Of a stretch of 64,000 nucleotides of DNA, positions 21,486 to 35,322 are shown piece by piece. The notes under the pieces are model-generated. The model had not been told where the DNA came from. It saw only the letters and a program-made list of their open reading frames with translations, and ran no database searches. A program made the position numbers and the translations under genes. Source of the stretch: Thamnidium elegans (lineage: Eukaryota; Mucoromycota; Mucoromycetes; Mucorales; Mucoraceae); assembly GCA_025201345.1 (NCBI GenBank), contig JAIXMG010000023.1:248001-312000 (forward strand), in the 5' to 3' direction. Within the stretch, counting starts at the first letter, position 1, and every line of letters starts with the position of its first letter.

Positions 21486-22024
21486 AAAGAAGCGTGGACA
21501 CGTTTCAGCCGGTCACGGTCGTGTCGGTAAGCACAGAAAGCATCCTGGTGGTCGTGGTCTTGCTGGTGGTCAACATCATCATCGTATTAACATGGATAAA
21601 TACCATCCTGGTTACTTTGGTAAGGTCGGTATGCGTCAATTCCATTTAAAGAACAACGTTAACTGGCGTCCTATTGTCAACCTTGACAAGATCTGGACTC
21701 TTGCCGGTGAAGGTGTTCGTGAGAAGTACAAGAACACCGAAAAGGTTCCTGTTATCGATACTCTCCAAAAGGTAAAGCATATATTTTATTTTAGAAACAA
21801 AAACAAAAAACTAATATTACTTTAAATAGGGTTACGGTAAGGTCTTGGCTAAGGGTACCATTTCTCAACCTGTTATCGTCCGTGCTCGTTTCGTCTCTGC
21901 TCTTGCCGAGAAGAAGATCAAGGCTGCTGGTGGTGGTAAGTTTTTTTTTAAACCTCCCCTTTTTTTTATATTGCCATAGTAACTAACTTTCTTTTTTAAA
22001 TTAGTTGTTGAACTTATTGCTTAA
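21486..22024 (+). CDS. RPL28: 60S ribosomal protein uL15 (L27a/L28), first exon unresolved
   Basis: Three exons are clear: 21486-21771, 21830-21935 and 22005-22024. They read [56 protein letters not shown], then [15 protein letters not shown] and VVELIA. This covers uL15 from about residue 10 to its end; it is a core peptide-exit-region protein. The usual MPTR...TR start is not visible upstream. The best local candidate is ATG-TT followed by GTAAGC near 21305, which would splice in phase but give a shortened N-terminus. The exon may be misassembled or divergent. Confidence 0.93.
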
Positions 22025-22354
22025 ATACTTTTTTTTTTAAAAATAAAGAAAAACATTCAGTCCTGTACATTTTTATACATAAAAAAAAAAAAATAGTCCT
22101 TTTTTTTAAAGTAGCACATATTAATGCAAAAAACATTGACAGATGTGTGTACCTTTTGATATCTTTATGCTAACGAAACAGTTTTTTTTTCTTGTCACAC
22201 CAGACTAGGCATAAATTTGGCTAAAATAACTTTTCTTTTGCCCTGATCGACAAGTTCATCCACCAATTTTTTTTGTAAAGCTGTTTAGCGGAGCTTTTTT
22301 GATATTAGTCTGGTATATATTACGCTAGTATCCAATACGTTCTAAACAGTAGTA

Positions 22355-22389
<35 letters not shown>

Positions 22390-23048
22390 AAAAAAAACAT
22401 TTTAATTATTTTCTATAAAAGTCGTTTAAAAATTTTAAAGTACATCATCATCTCTCCCCCCTTTTTAATTAAAAAAAAACAAACAAAGCGAGTATATAAC
22501 GTTCGCTGTGTTTACAATCTCAGTTGCATAAAAAAGTCGCGCTTCTTATTTTACAGAGAGTACTGGATATTTAAGATTTAATCTGGCCGAAAAAAAAGAA
22601 GAAGAGTTTAACGCTTTCAATTAGCTTTTTTTTTTTTTTAAAAAAAAAAAAAATAAAATCCTGTCGTAAGAAAGAAAGACTTTCTTTGTTTTGGAGCAGA
22701 TATAAACCTTGATATGTAAATCTATTTCTGACGAGTAAAACATACCCGAGTTTACCAAAAAGAAAAAGAAAGAAAGAAAGCCAAAAAAAAAAAGTAGTAA
22801 GCAAAAAGAAAAAAGCAGAGGGGAATCAACTGCCCCTCAGAAGATTACAACGTAAAAAACTTGCAAAAAAAAAAAAAAAGTAAATACAACCCCGAGAATT
22901 CAGTATCAAAGTAGACTTTTTCTCAGCGGCTATTAAAAAATAAAAAAAATCTTTCAGAAAAGAAATAAATGTTTTTATTTTTCTACAAACTTCTTTTTTT
23001 TTTTTTTTTTATATATTCAAATTTTTTTTTTTATAGTATTTTGAAAAA
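22025..23048. other. Gene-free spacer before UBC4/5
   Basis: About 1 kb without a supported gene. It holds a (TA)n tract at 22348-22376 running into T then A tracts, another T-A palindromic tract near 22627-22653, and T-rich DNA just upstream of the UBC ATG. Confidence 0.6.
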
Positions 23049-24010
<962 letters not shown>

Positions 24011-24161
24011 AAAAAAACGAATTGTATTTTGTATTTAAAAAAATAAATAGAAGTTGCAATTACTTTTATACGGTTTATAATTACATAAAACAAAAAAAAA
24101 GTTATTTTTACTTTGTCTTTTTATTTGTCTTTTTTTTATTTTATGTGTGTATGTGTTTAAA

Positions 24162-25568
24162 CTAGAGATCACAGATCAATAAGCCTTCATCAAAGAGACT
24201 AGAAACAATTAATTTTGAGTTAACCAAGTCAATGAGACCACTGGTGGAAGTAGTAAACAGTTCGCCATTATCAACCAATAAAGTCTTGGTTTCACCACTT
24301 TCAACATCCCAAACATCTACTTGAGAAGGAGGCTTGACAGCATTGACCTTGTCCTTGACCATCATAAAGACCAAAGCGTCAATACCTTTAGGGTGACCAG
24401 CAACCACCACCAAATCCTTTTCGGGGACATAACGAAGGTTGTCAACAGCCATATAAAAGAAAGCTTCCTTGACGTAGTTTAACCTGACTTGAGGAACCTC
24501 ATCAACAAACTCGATTTGAATATCATATTTTTTAATAGTACCACGATAAGTTTCTGCAACAAACAAGAATTCATCGGTACCAGTGATACCGTTAGCAAAC
24601 AACAACCCGTTGATACCCTTTTCGACCTTTCCAGTACGGGCATTATAAAATCCAACATTACTTAAATACAAAAAGTAATTTTCGATTTTCTTCAAAAACC
24701 CAGAAGAAAAGTAATGATCATTGGTAAAGAAGAAAGAAGGTGTACCGTCATCAGCTCTTAAACGAACATCATTGATAATATGAATTGAGTTAGGGTTGTA
24801 GATTTTGGGGTCACGTACAGTACGTTTATGAGTAAGTGTAAGTGACTCATCATCAACCGTAAAGAATTCAATAGAGGCATCGCCGTAATGAGGCAAGTTA
24901 ACAGAAGCAAGCACTTGTTCTTTAGTGTCAGGGTTAATATCAAACGTAATACCAAGGGGATGGAAATCACTTGTAGAATCAAACTCTTTGTTAATCTCGA
25001 ACTTTTCAATACTAGCAGGTACCTTTTTACGAGGGTGTGTGTGTGTTAATATAAACAAAACAAAAACAAAAAAAATAAGCTTTTTTTTTTTACTTACTTC
25101 AACATAATTTACTCTCCAGAAATCACTACTCTTTGCTTTTTGTCCTTCTTCCAAGAAATGGTGTCCCATAACCTTGTTAAACAAGTGTCTTTCAGGATCA
25201 CAAGTAGTATAAGCTACTCCCGATACGTTTGATAAAACCACGTCTTCACAAAAATTGAAATCAGTGGGTCCTATAAAGAAAAGTATTTGTGTAAGTTAAA
25301 AAAAAACATCAAAAAAAAAAAAAAAAAAAAATGCGAAAGGCTTACCTGAAATCTTTTCACATGTATCAACATTATAATCTACAATGGTTCTACCGATACC
25401 AGTAACGGGACCAAAATTGTCTTCAAAAAAAGAGGGGGAGGGGTTATTTTTTTATTTAAAGAGTATTAGGGTCAACAACTTACAAATAAACGAAACGACA
25501 TAAGCTGCGGGAATAATATATGCCCAGTACTTTAAATGGAACCAATAATCCTTTGGTGGAGGTGCCAT
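24162..25568 (-). CDS. Paraoxonase/arylesterase-like beta-propeller protein
   Basis: Four exons (25568-25484, 25420-25346, 25270-25098, 25022-24162), all in frame, give 397 residues. Residues 13-29 form a hydrophobic signal anchor (YWAYIIPAAYVVSFI). The body shows the PON/SMP30-like pattern: GPTDFNFCEDVVLSNVSG, FHPLGITFDIN, YNPNSIHIINDV, FFFTNDHYFSSG, FVAETYRG and GHPKGIDALVF, where Asn and Asp residues usually bind the two calcium ions. PON enzymes hydrolyse lactones and esters at membranes. The fungal substrate is unknown. It lies last in a same-strand series of three genes with spacers of about 143 bp. Confidence 0.83.
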
Positions 25569-25711
25569 AATTATATAAGTATTTTTTTATTGTATAAAAT
25601 AAAAAAGAGAAAAAGAAAAAAAGGGGTTTCTCTTTTTATATAAAAAGTAAAAAAAAAACAAGGAAAAATTAGACATCCGATTATTAAATATCTGCATGTC
25701 GTTCCATATTG

Positions 25712-26785
25712 TTAAACTTTGGGTTTAAAATCAACTGCATTTTCATAAAAAAAATCTTGCATTGTCTTTGGAGACCGAGAGAACAACTTGATATGGTCTA
25801 CAGGTATACTTGAACTAGTCTTTAAAACCCAATCAAAGTAATCTAGAAAAGTTTGTACTTGAATGTCTATACTTTACATTAGTAATACAATAACATAAGA
25901 TAATTTTATAAACTTACCGTTAGGTACCACAAGTACTTTTGTTCTGTAACTATTGGTCTCCAATAAATCATGATAAGCTTGATTTTTTTCATTTTTAATA
26001 CGGGCATCAAACCAAATATTACGACCTAAATTATTCAAATAAAATTTGGTATCCATAGCACGAGCCATGAGATACTTGAACGAATCGTAGCTAGTTGCAT
26101 TTGACATCATTTGCATCAAATCTTTGCTTGTCACGGACTCGGGACCAGTACAAGTATACACCTGCCCAACATGATTATCATCCAACCTCGACAACAACTT
26201 TTGATCATCATCCAGCACCAATTTTTCCAGCACCAAACACACATCTGTAATATCAATGGGGCAAATCTCTGTATCAGATGACAAAGGCAACGACATCGTA
26301 CGCGTTTGATCTACTTGTGAAGCCCATAAATGAAAGTACTGTTGAATCCAATCCAATCGAACAATGGTCCAGTTCATTTTTTCATCTTCTTCTTGCTGTT
26401 GTATCAAATAGTTTTCGACCAGACCATAATCGTACAATAAACTATGGCTCTCCGATTGACCTCCTTGATGAGATAAGAACACAATGGATTTCACGCCTGA
26501 TTTTAAAGCAACTTTACAAATTTGCTGGCATTCTAAAACACGTTCTGAATGTGATCCTAGTGTTAAAATTAATTGATCCACGTTACGCATAGCTTGTGAA
26601 AGTTGGTGAGGGTGTGTGTAATCACCTATGGCTCGAGCCTCAATTCCTTTTGATTCAAAGTTATGTATCCATGGTGATTTGATACTGTACAACACTCGCA
26701 TTTCTGGACGAAGTGATTTTATTTGACTTAAATGAGATGTAATACAATAACCAAGATAATCATCAGCGAAAGGAATAAGAAGCAT
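25712..26785 (-). CDS. NmrA-like atypical short-chain dehydrogenase family protein
   Basis: Two exons (26785-25918, 25866-25712) give 340 residues. I chose the ATG of MLLIPFADDYLG because the upstream in-frame Met would translate a T/A tract. The N-terminal half keeps the Rossmann-like order: LLIPFADDYLGYCI, IEARAIGDYTHP, VDQLILTLGSH and VKSIVFLSHQGG. WTIVRLDWIQQYFH then matches the NmrA segment after the active-site region. The classic GATGxxG is replaced by 'PFADDYLG', so NAD(P) binding may be altered. NmrA-like proteins sense dinucleotides or act as reductases; its role here is not known. The second exon uses the TATAG acceptor at 25867, as an upstream AAAG acceptor would stop at once. Confidence 0.72.
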
Positions 26786-26928
26786 TTTTTTTTTTAAAAA
26801 AAAAGATAAAAAAAAAAAAAAAGGGACCCCCACATACCATATTTTATAAACAAAATCAAAAGAAACCACAAGACTCTTATCAACCTGTTTCCTTGTAGTT
26901 TATATTATTTATATCACAAATTTTATTT

Positions 26929-29900
26929 TTAAAAAATCTTGACAATGTTTTGATATTGAGTAGGTAATTTTGGAGCCAATTTAGGCGGTAAAATAATTAA
27001 AGCGGCAAACGAAAACAAGATGAAAATAAAAAAGGGGCCGTAGACATACGCGATCTTTCTCCGTCTCCTTCTTTCTTTTGTAGGCAGAACCGACGGTCTA
27101 ATTTGCTTCGAGGGTCTAAGCCAAAACAATATTAACGAATGAATACGATCAATATACGGCATTAAAGTAAACGGAAACAATCCAAATAATATCAAGTGTC
27201 CCAAAATAAAATCCGTTGTAAACAAAGACATTTCAACAATCTTACAAATATATTCTCTTGCCGCCAATTTACCAACCTATAAATAAAAATTCTATTAAAA
27301 AAAAAACCAAGTCTTTTACTAGTTTTTTTTTTTTACCTGACTTGATTTCCATCTACCTGTCCACCAAGCTCTATTTGTTGCGTCATGATGAAGTTCTCGA
27401 GTTAAAAATAACGCAACAAAAGATTTAAAAATAAACCTTTGGATAGCAAATATAGACAAGAGACCCAACAACGTCGATCTAACTTGAAACTTCTCTAGTG
27501 TCCAAAACACTTCATAGAACAAGACGAATCCAAACACGGCTAAACCATGTGCGAATATAGCCATGTAGAATCCAGTTCGTTTCAACTTTGAAAACATAAG
27601 CGACGTCAACTGTACAAACAACAACATGATCGAGTTCCAAACAATGGGCGCAACCGAAATAAACAACAATCTACCTAAAGCCCCTAACGGACCCAGTGAA
27701 GTGTTTACCGGTGACTTTAAAGCCCCATACACATCCACCTGTTCACGACTTTTATAAAACGTATAGCAAGCTGCACAGAGTATCGCTTGCACCATCGGCA
27801 TCACAATTTCCGCAAAAAAGATACTCGAAAGATGCGCACGGGGTACAGCCACAATCGGTTTATTTTCAAACTTCTGTCTTGCCTTCTTCTTGTTTCCCGT
27901 AACCTGTGTACGAATCTGACGACAAAACCCGATCCACGAATGATTGTAGCTTTTATACGAGTTACCTCTACTTAACCACCCTAAGAACTCTCTGTAGTCA
28001 TAAATGAAATCCATCAATACGAACTGATGCGGATTAAACACAAACGGCGAGACCAATAACGAAGCGACTGTTGCCCAAAAATAAATCAAGTGCGGTATCC
28101 AAAGCGCCAACGAAACAAAAAACAGCATAAACACCGTACGTGCTCCAAAGTAGATACTAGGATGAGCAAACCGAGAGTAAAGAACTGAAAACGGTAATCG
28201 AGACGTAGCAAATCCTCTGCCTGTAGCAATATATCTTGCACCACCAAAACTTAAATTTGACAAGACCGAATTAGCATAGATTTGTGTTACAAACACTTCA
28301 AATAAAGGCGAAAGCGACAAGAATTGTTTGATCAACCGAAGGATAGATCGACACGTTCCCTTTTCTGTCAACTCTTGCAAAAACAGTGGCAAAAAAGCAA
28401 TAAAGAAAACCATAAAGATAGACAAGATACACCGCTGCAACCAGTCATACACCGGCCTTACATCGAAACAGTTGGTTCCTGTACAATGAGGCAAACCTGC
28501 TGCCATCGTACCTACCAACGTCATACAGAACAAAAACACTTGTACAGCAAAAATAATCATAATATTGTTCATATGGAAACCTGGATGAGCGTAATAGAAC
28601 GTCAAGAACCGATCCAAAGGCAATTGCGTTCCTAGGTAATAATACTCTCTTGACAGTAGCTGTTCTCCCATACCAGTACCAATCTTGGTCGTAAAGTTTA
28701 AAATAGAGCAGAATCCTAAATCACGGCCTTTACCACACTGCAAGTATTCGGTATGCTTAATACGTCCACCACGTAATAGTGCGTTCATACCAGCATAGAT
28801 ATCTTCGTTTAAGTGCAATCCTCTTTGTGCTTTACTGACTCCACCACGTGTGGTCATAAACACACCGTTTAAAAAATCCGGATGTCCGTAATGCAATCGA
28901 CCACCTGTTTTTGCCATAATACGTTGCGTTAACGTACCAAACGTTTGTTCTTTACCAGCTGCCACATCGCCCAACATACCCACATTTTCTGAAAAGATAT
29001 ATTCTCTCGCGCCTACAATAGCAACCGGTGCTGTGCTTGCGGGGGTATCTTTTTCGTGTTCACCGTCGTAAAGACCGTACACTTGCTCCAACGGAATCGC
29101 TTGATCTTGCTCAAACTCGCTAAAGATACTTCTAATCTTGAGACACTCCTCCAAATAATTATCCTGATTGGCATCGACCAGCTGTAAATACTCACCGCGA
29201 TAAAAGATCAGCGCATGGTTTTGGTTATCCGATTTACCATCGCCCAAGATGGGGTTACCAGGTAACCGAATCCGATACTTGGGTACTCTCTTCATATTCG
29301 GCAACAGATCGCAATGCCCATCAATCAGCACCGAATAATACACCGTCTTGTTCTCTGCATCCAGCTCTTGGTCAATATACGCGATTTGCAGATGCGGGTA
29401 CTCATTCAACAAGAACTCGCAGTTCTCTGTTTCCTCCTGGTTAAACTGAGCGTACCGTTGCATAGCCACCAAGAACCTAAATTTCTCATTGGAGATGCAA
29501 TCCAATAAATTTTCCGTTTCGATTTTCGTACTAGCGTCGTCTTTCATATTCAGCTCCGGATTTTCGATGCGATGCAGGATTTTCAATGCACGAGAATAAT
29601 TCATAAATCCATTTATGGTGCGGTACAAAGTTTGTGCGCGAAGCGAAGCCCACACACGCGTCCTCAGCGTATATTCAGGCGCCGCCGATTTGAAACCAAT
29701 ACAGTAAAATGGTAAATCGTCCTTCTCAGATGGCTTCGTAGGTGCTTCTTCAGCAATGAACATCGTATCCTTTACAAAGTTGTTCCATTCAGCAGGGTGT
29801 AATTTCTTTAGGTACTCTAACAGCGTTACTCTTGTTGTCGTATCTTCTTCGCGAATAATCTCTCGTAGCGACAGCAACATCTTTTCTGAATAATGAGGTG

Positions 29901-32213
29901 TAAATACTGTAAATGTCGGCATCGCCTTGACAGAACAAGGTAATGGGAACTCTGTTGAAAGACTTTGCGCAAAGAAAGACAATCTTCGTTCAGCTTCTGA
30001 TTGTCTGGGAAAATATTCATCCATATCGACCGATAATGCAGGGTCAAAAATGGGTGGCGCATGTAGTTCACGGATCGTTTGGCCTTGCTCGTCTTGGTCC
30101 ACACGAACCTGATAAAGCAAAGACTGTAGATTATCAACCGATAACAGGTGGTCTCTGTACATGGAGATAATAATTGCGTTCCACATTTGCGAACACGCCA
30201 TACGTCGTAAATGAACCGAAACAAAATCTTTGGTTGCCGTAATTTTGGAGAACATATTGTAAGGCAGTTTCGCAAACAATTGTTTCCAAGACGTCATAAT
30301 CGAGATACCCATACGCATGGACTGAGCTACCGAAAACACCGTGTTCCAAATAACAAACCACAGATACGTATCCAAAAAGAATAGCACCAGTTCCACAGAG
30401 AACATCAGTACCGTGGTCAGGATAGGCATAGCAGAGCACAACCACTTACCCAAAAGTGGATCTGCGCTACAGTTATTCAGCTGCATCAACGTTGTGACTG
30501 ATAAAGCATCACGAAACGAAAGTGCTAAAAAGAAGTAGGTTTCTAAAAATTTACAGCTAAACACACAAAGCCACAGCAAAATAGACAGGAATCGATCATC
30601 GTCATTCATCTTTGGAAAATTATCTGTGAATGTTTTACAGGTTAAATGTCGACTGGATTCACGATGATGAAATAAACTAGCCGATGGTATAATTGCAATC
30701 ACGATCGATACGATAGCCCCTAAACCTAACTGGCACGATGCAAGGATTAAGGCTAGTGTACTAGTTTGATCATATTTTAAAATATACACGGAGCAAGCCA
30801 CATGACAACCCGCCAAAAGAAACAAAACCATCAATCTGGTAATTAAAATACCTGAAGTTTGAACAGAGACCTTCAAGTATTTGAATTCAATTAAGGTCGC
30901 CAATACCATCAAGAGGACAGCAACCAACCCGCCTAACCCAACTACTGATAATTTGACTGGTAAATCAATGGATGTTGCATTCACCACGCCACTTCTCTTC
31001 TTTTTATCCAAATAGATAAAATCTACACTAGCCGCCATATAATACCAAAACGAAGCTGCATGAATAATCCACACTCTTGAAAAATTAGAAATAATATGAA
31101 ACCAAGATCTTGTTTCATAAAACGTCTTTTTAAACGCAATTTGCCAATCGACCTGGCCCAGTAACAAGTATCGTTTTTCTTTAGGTACTTGTTTAAATAA
31201 CATGTCTGATTTTAATCGTAGATTGGAGATAGCTCCTTTATCCCAGAACAACTGATTGATATCATCATACCCAATAATTTCATCGTGATCTTTTTCACGC
31301 CGTACGTAATGCCCACGTATACTTTGATAAGTTTGATCGCGCATATATTGATAAACTGGTGAAACAATATCGTCTAAAAAGCAAGGCGGAGGATGCCCTT
31401 CATTATAACTTTCTCTGTAACCTTCAGCTATATAAAATATAAAACAAAGTAATTCGGGAGTATATCGAAGGGTAGCTGCTTCACCCCAAATTAACAAATA
31501 TAATGCCAAATGTGATATCCGTTCACAATCAGACATACTTTCCATACGTTCTTTCCATTCTCTTTTTGCTTCGTTTAAAAGTTGACCGGTAGGACTTGAT
31601 TTGGGTGTACGTTTATCGTCTAAATCAAGATGAGCAGCAAAGTACCATTTTCGATAGTTGGCATGTTCACCGCCAATATAATCAGCGTGTAAAGTCCAAA
31701 GGGCTAATTGAGTTGACATACGAGCCGATCGTGAATTTAACATAGTTAATAGATGATCATACATATTGCGAGTATTATCATGTTGAAACCCATATTTTCT
31801 TTCATAATTTAAAAAGATATCATGAATTTCATGACACGGAATTGTAGCTTCTGTATACCAATTTGGATAAGCTCTTTCATCATGACTTATACTATTGGCA
31901 AGCGTAGAATCACTAATGGATTGTTGTGTACTAGGTATCTCTTGTCGTAAAGCCGAGTAAATAGAGTCAGCTGTTGGTTCTGCTTGTGTTTGTCTTGAAG
32001 TATTTTGTATTGGAATAGATGCTAATTAAAATTATTATTGTTAATATTTTTTTTAGTTTCTTTTTTTTTTCTTTTTTTTTTTCTTTTTTTTTTTTTGTAC
32101 GTACCGATATTAGAATGATTTTTATGACTATAAATCTTTTTTAGTTAGTTTTTATTTCAAGCGCAAAATTTGCATAAATTTAGTTAAACTTACAGTGAAT
32201 TATTGAAAGACAT
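26929..32213 (-). CDS. FKS1: 1,3-beta-glucan synthase catalytic subunit (GT48)
   Basis: Four exons (32213-32194, 32127-32105, 32021-27337, 27276-26929), all in frame, give about 1,691 residues. The N-terminal domain includes NWYTEATIPCHEIHDIFL, LALYLLIWGEAATLRYTPE and TRSWFHIISNFSRVW. The first block of membrane helices follows. The cytoplasmic GT48 core has FTPHYSEKMLLSLREIIRE, RVWASLRAQTLYRTINGFMN, YSVLIDGHCDLLPN, YRIRLPGNPILGDGKSDNQN and QTFGTLTQRIMA. A second set of membrane helices ends the protein. It uses UDP-glucose to spin wall glucan at the plasma membrane. Two tiny 5' exons (20 and 23 nt) start the gene. Confidence 0.96.
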
Positions 32214-32568
32214 GGTGTGATAATAATATATATGATTTAATGATTATTTTTTGCTTTACTCCATATGATTAAATTTATAAAAGAGAGAAAGGGAGAAAAA
32301 GAGAAAGAAAGAAAGAAAGAACGAAAAAAGATAAAAGGAAAAAAAAAAGACTTCAAAAATGTAGAAAAGAAAAGGATGTAAGAAAAAGTTCCGTTCACAA
32401 ACACTTGTTAAGGAAACATAAATGTTAAGGGGAAAACCTTTTTTTTTTTTTTTTTTTTTTTTTAGTATATTAATTTCTCGAGAATATACAAACAATAAGA
32501 TGTTCTTTTTCTTTAGTCTATCAAGGGCTCTTTTTTTTTTCTTAATCATTTCGTTGATTTTTTATTAC

Positions 32569-32608
<40 letters not shown>

Positions 32609-33352
32609 AGAGCCCACAGTTTAAATATAATAAAATCGAGATCTTTAAACGCGTATCAATATATTGTTATTGCATCACATTCCAATCAAAAACAGCTATA
32701 CTAATAACAAGGAATTTTATGCTACTCCAATTAAATTTAATCTTTATCAAGGGTGAAAAGGGGAGGAGAAATAAGTACATTTCTTACCTTTTACACTGGT
32801 TTACTGGTTTTTGCCTCCGAACAAAAAAAAAAAAGTTCCCCTTTTTTTCTTTTTTTTTTAAAAGATTTTTAAGTGCATGTATACCCACCATAAGTGAATA
32901 GACTCGAATAAAAAACACGTGGCTCAAGATCCCAGCTCGGTGCGACTTATATCACCCCAACTTTAAAAAAGGACCCATTACCATCTTGGGAACCATGCAA
33001 ACTTGTTATAAAGTATACACCCTATAAGATTACAATTGCTCTAATTAATATGTATCTATCCAAAAAAAAAAAAAAAAAAAAAAAAAAAACTTTTTACATG
33101 TACCAAACTAAGCTTAAACGATAATCGGATGCGTGTTCTATTATGTATACAAGAAAGTCCAAAATCGGAGTAAACAAATGCTTAATGTCACTCTTCTTAT
33201 TGGCGATATCTAAAAATACAAAAGTGATTTGTGCACGGTTTATGTTACACTAAATAATTTTTGATTTATTACTAGAAATAAAAAGCTAAAAAAAAAAAAA
33301 AAACTTTTTTTCATCTCTTTTATACTATCCTTTTATAAATTTTAAAAAAAAA
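32214..33352. other. Gene-free spacer upstream of FKS and a KNH1-like gene
   Basis: This divergent intergenic region is full of T-tracts, including long runs near 32440-32463 and 32571-32607. It has an A29-type run near 33062-33089 and a CACGTG near 32917. I see no gene. Confidence 0.6.
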
Positions 33353-34134
33353 ATGAAGTTCACTATTGCTGCCGTTATCTCTGCTGTTGCTGCTTCTGCT
33401 TATGCTCAAGTTGCTACCGGTCCTACTGCTGGTGTTGCTTTCGCTCACCCTGCTTATAGTGTAAGTTTTCAACTTTGTTAACAACAACAAAATGTCTAAT
33501 TTTAAAACTTCAATAGGACGTTGTTACTGCCGGTACCACTTTCAACATCTCTTGGTAAGAAATAATAATAATTGGAATTGAAGAATTTACGAGTGAAAAA
33601 CTAAACACAAATGTACTTTTTAGGTATCCTGTCGTTGGTGCTGTTGACGCCTCAAAGAACATTAACTCTATTGCTTTAATGAGTGGTGGTTCTGCTGCTT
33701 TGGATACTGTCATCCCCAACATTCTCTCTGGTCCTATTCCTACCAGCCCTAGTTGGTACTTGTGGAACATCCCTCTTGATGTTGCTACCATGCCTTCTTG
33801 TAAGTTCAATACAACTCTTTTTATAAAAAAACGTATGATTAAATTTTTTTTTTTTTACTTTCTAGACTCTCTCGCTTTAAAGGGTGATAACGGTGCCGAT
33901 TCTTACTCTACTTACTTTGTCATTTTGGCCGCTGCTCCTGGTGCCAAGACCAACTACACTGCTCCTCCTCCTACTACCTCCACTCCCGGTGCCAACAACA
34001 ACAACAATACTGGTAGCGGTTCTTCTTCTGATAATGGTGCTGCTTCCTCTACCACCGAAACCAATGCTGCTGCTAGCCTCAAAGCCGGTCTTTTCGGTGC
34101 TGGTGTTGCCGGTGTTGTTGCTCTTTTAATCTAA
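33353..34134 (+). CDS. KRE9/KNH1-type secreted protein, likely GPI-anchored
   Basis: Four exons (33353-33460, 33517-33554, 33624-33799, 33866-34134) give 196 residues. A signal peptide (MKFTIAAVISAVAASAYAQ) leads into the KNH-like domain: FAHPAYSDVVTAGTTFNISW, then SIALMSGGSAALDTV, NILSGPIP and SPSWYLWNIPLD. A Pro/Thr/Asn/Ser-rich stalk follows. The hydrophobic end AGLFGAGVAGVVALLI, after a small-residue NAAAS stretch, fits a GPI signal. Such Ser/Thr-rich proteins sit at the cell surface, and yeast Kre9/Knh1 act in beta-1,6-glucan assembly. Whether that holds here is inference. A truncated paralogue lies 7 kb downstream. Confidence 0.83.
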
Positions 34135-35280
34135 GTTGCAATCGTTTTCTTTGTTTTACATAACCCCTTCTTTTTTTGTACGAGTTTCCTCTCTTCCTCT
34201 CCTTATATAATATTAACTTACTTAATAGAACTTTAATTACTACTTTTTTTTTTGAAAAAAAAAATACATAAGAAACAATAGTTTCACATATTAAAAATTG
34301 ATTTTTTTTTAATTGTACAACGAGGGGGGGATGTCTAATAATTGATGTGTAACTGTACATCAGAAAAAAAAATAATAATAATCAAATAGTTACACAGTCT
34401 ATTTATTCAACACCGATAAGAAACTCTATTGATTGGTAAATAGTTTTGTGTTTCAAACAAAAATAAAATGTACGGGTCCATCACATGAAATAACGTAAAA
34501 AAAAAAAAAGTTCCCGTTTTAAATGAATAAAAGAAGTATATCGGTTATAAATCCACTAGATTTCTTCTCCCAAAAAAAAGAAAAAAAATCCTAGAGTTAT
34601 TTTAAGATCATCTGAAAGTAACACCAGCTGATTCCTTGATTTCTGAACTATATTTATTTCATACAAAAGAATAGTTTTACTCCGTATTGATTGATTTTGT
34701 AAAGAAACCACGAGTATTATGTTGTTGCGTGCATAAGGAAATAACAATCTTATTTCGCAATGTATTTACTTTTATAAAAATACATTTCAATTACATTATT
34801 GTTTCAACAACAACAACAACAAAAATAATCTATACATGTCAACATACTTGGTGTTTCTGTTGAATAAAGAAAAACAAATAGTGTAACTAATTCAACTACT
34901 ATGCAAAATAATCGCTTCTGTTACTCAGTAATGTGTCACACGCAGAATGTACCTGGATACAGTGTTTCCAGGTTACAGCGTCTATATTTTGCCTAAACCT
35001 AGATAATAAAAGCTTTTTATGTATACCTGTACCCAATCATAATCTTTCTGTATGCGCAACGCCGAAAAAAAAAAGCGTACATTGCATGCAGTTACGAAAA
35101 ATAAAAGTTCATTAAACAGAATTACTGTTTTAGTAAGCACTCCGTGTTTTATAAAAGTATTAATATCATGTGGTTCTCTTTCTTCTTCTACAAGATGACT
35201 GGCCACTCTCCATTGAATTAACCCGCGTTTAACCGGACGACATATTTTCTTTCTAAGCGATCAATTAAAGATGTACAAGG

Positions 35281-35322
<42 letters not shown>

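Noticed and set aside
28300..30550. Several plus-strand frames inside the glucan synthase locus
   Set aside because: Antisense shadows of the long FKS exon.
32256..32549. Minus-strand Phe/Lys-rich frame
   Set aside because: Made almost entirely of T and A homopolymers; no motif or splice context.
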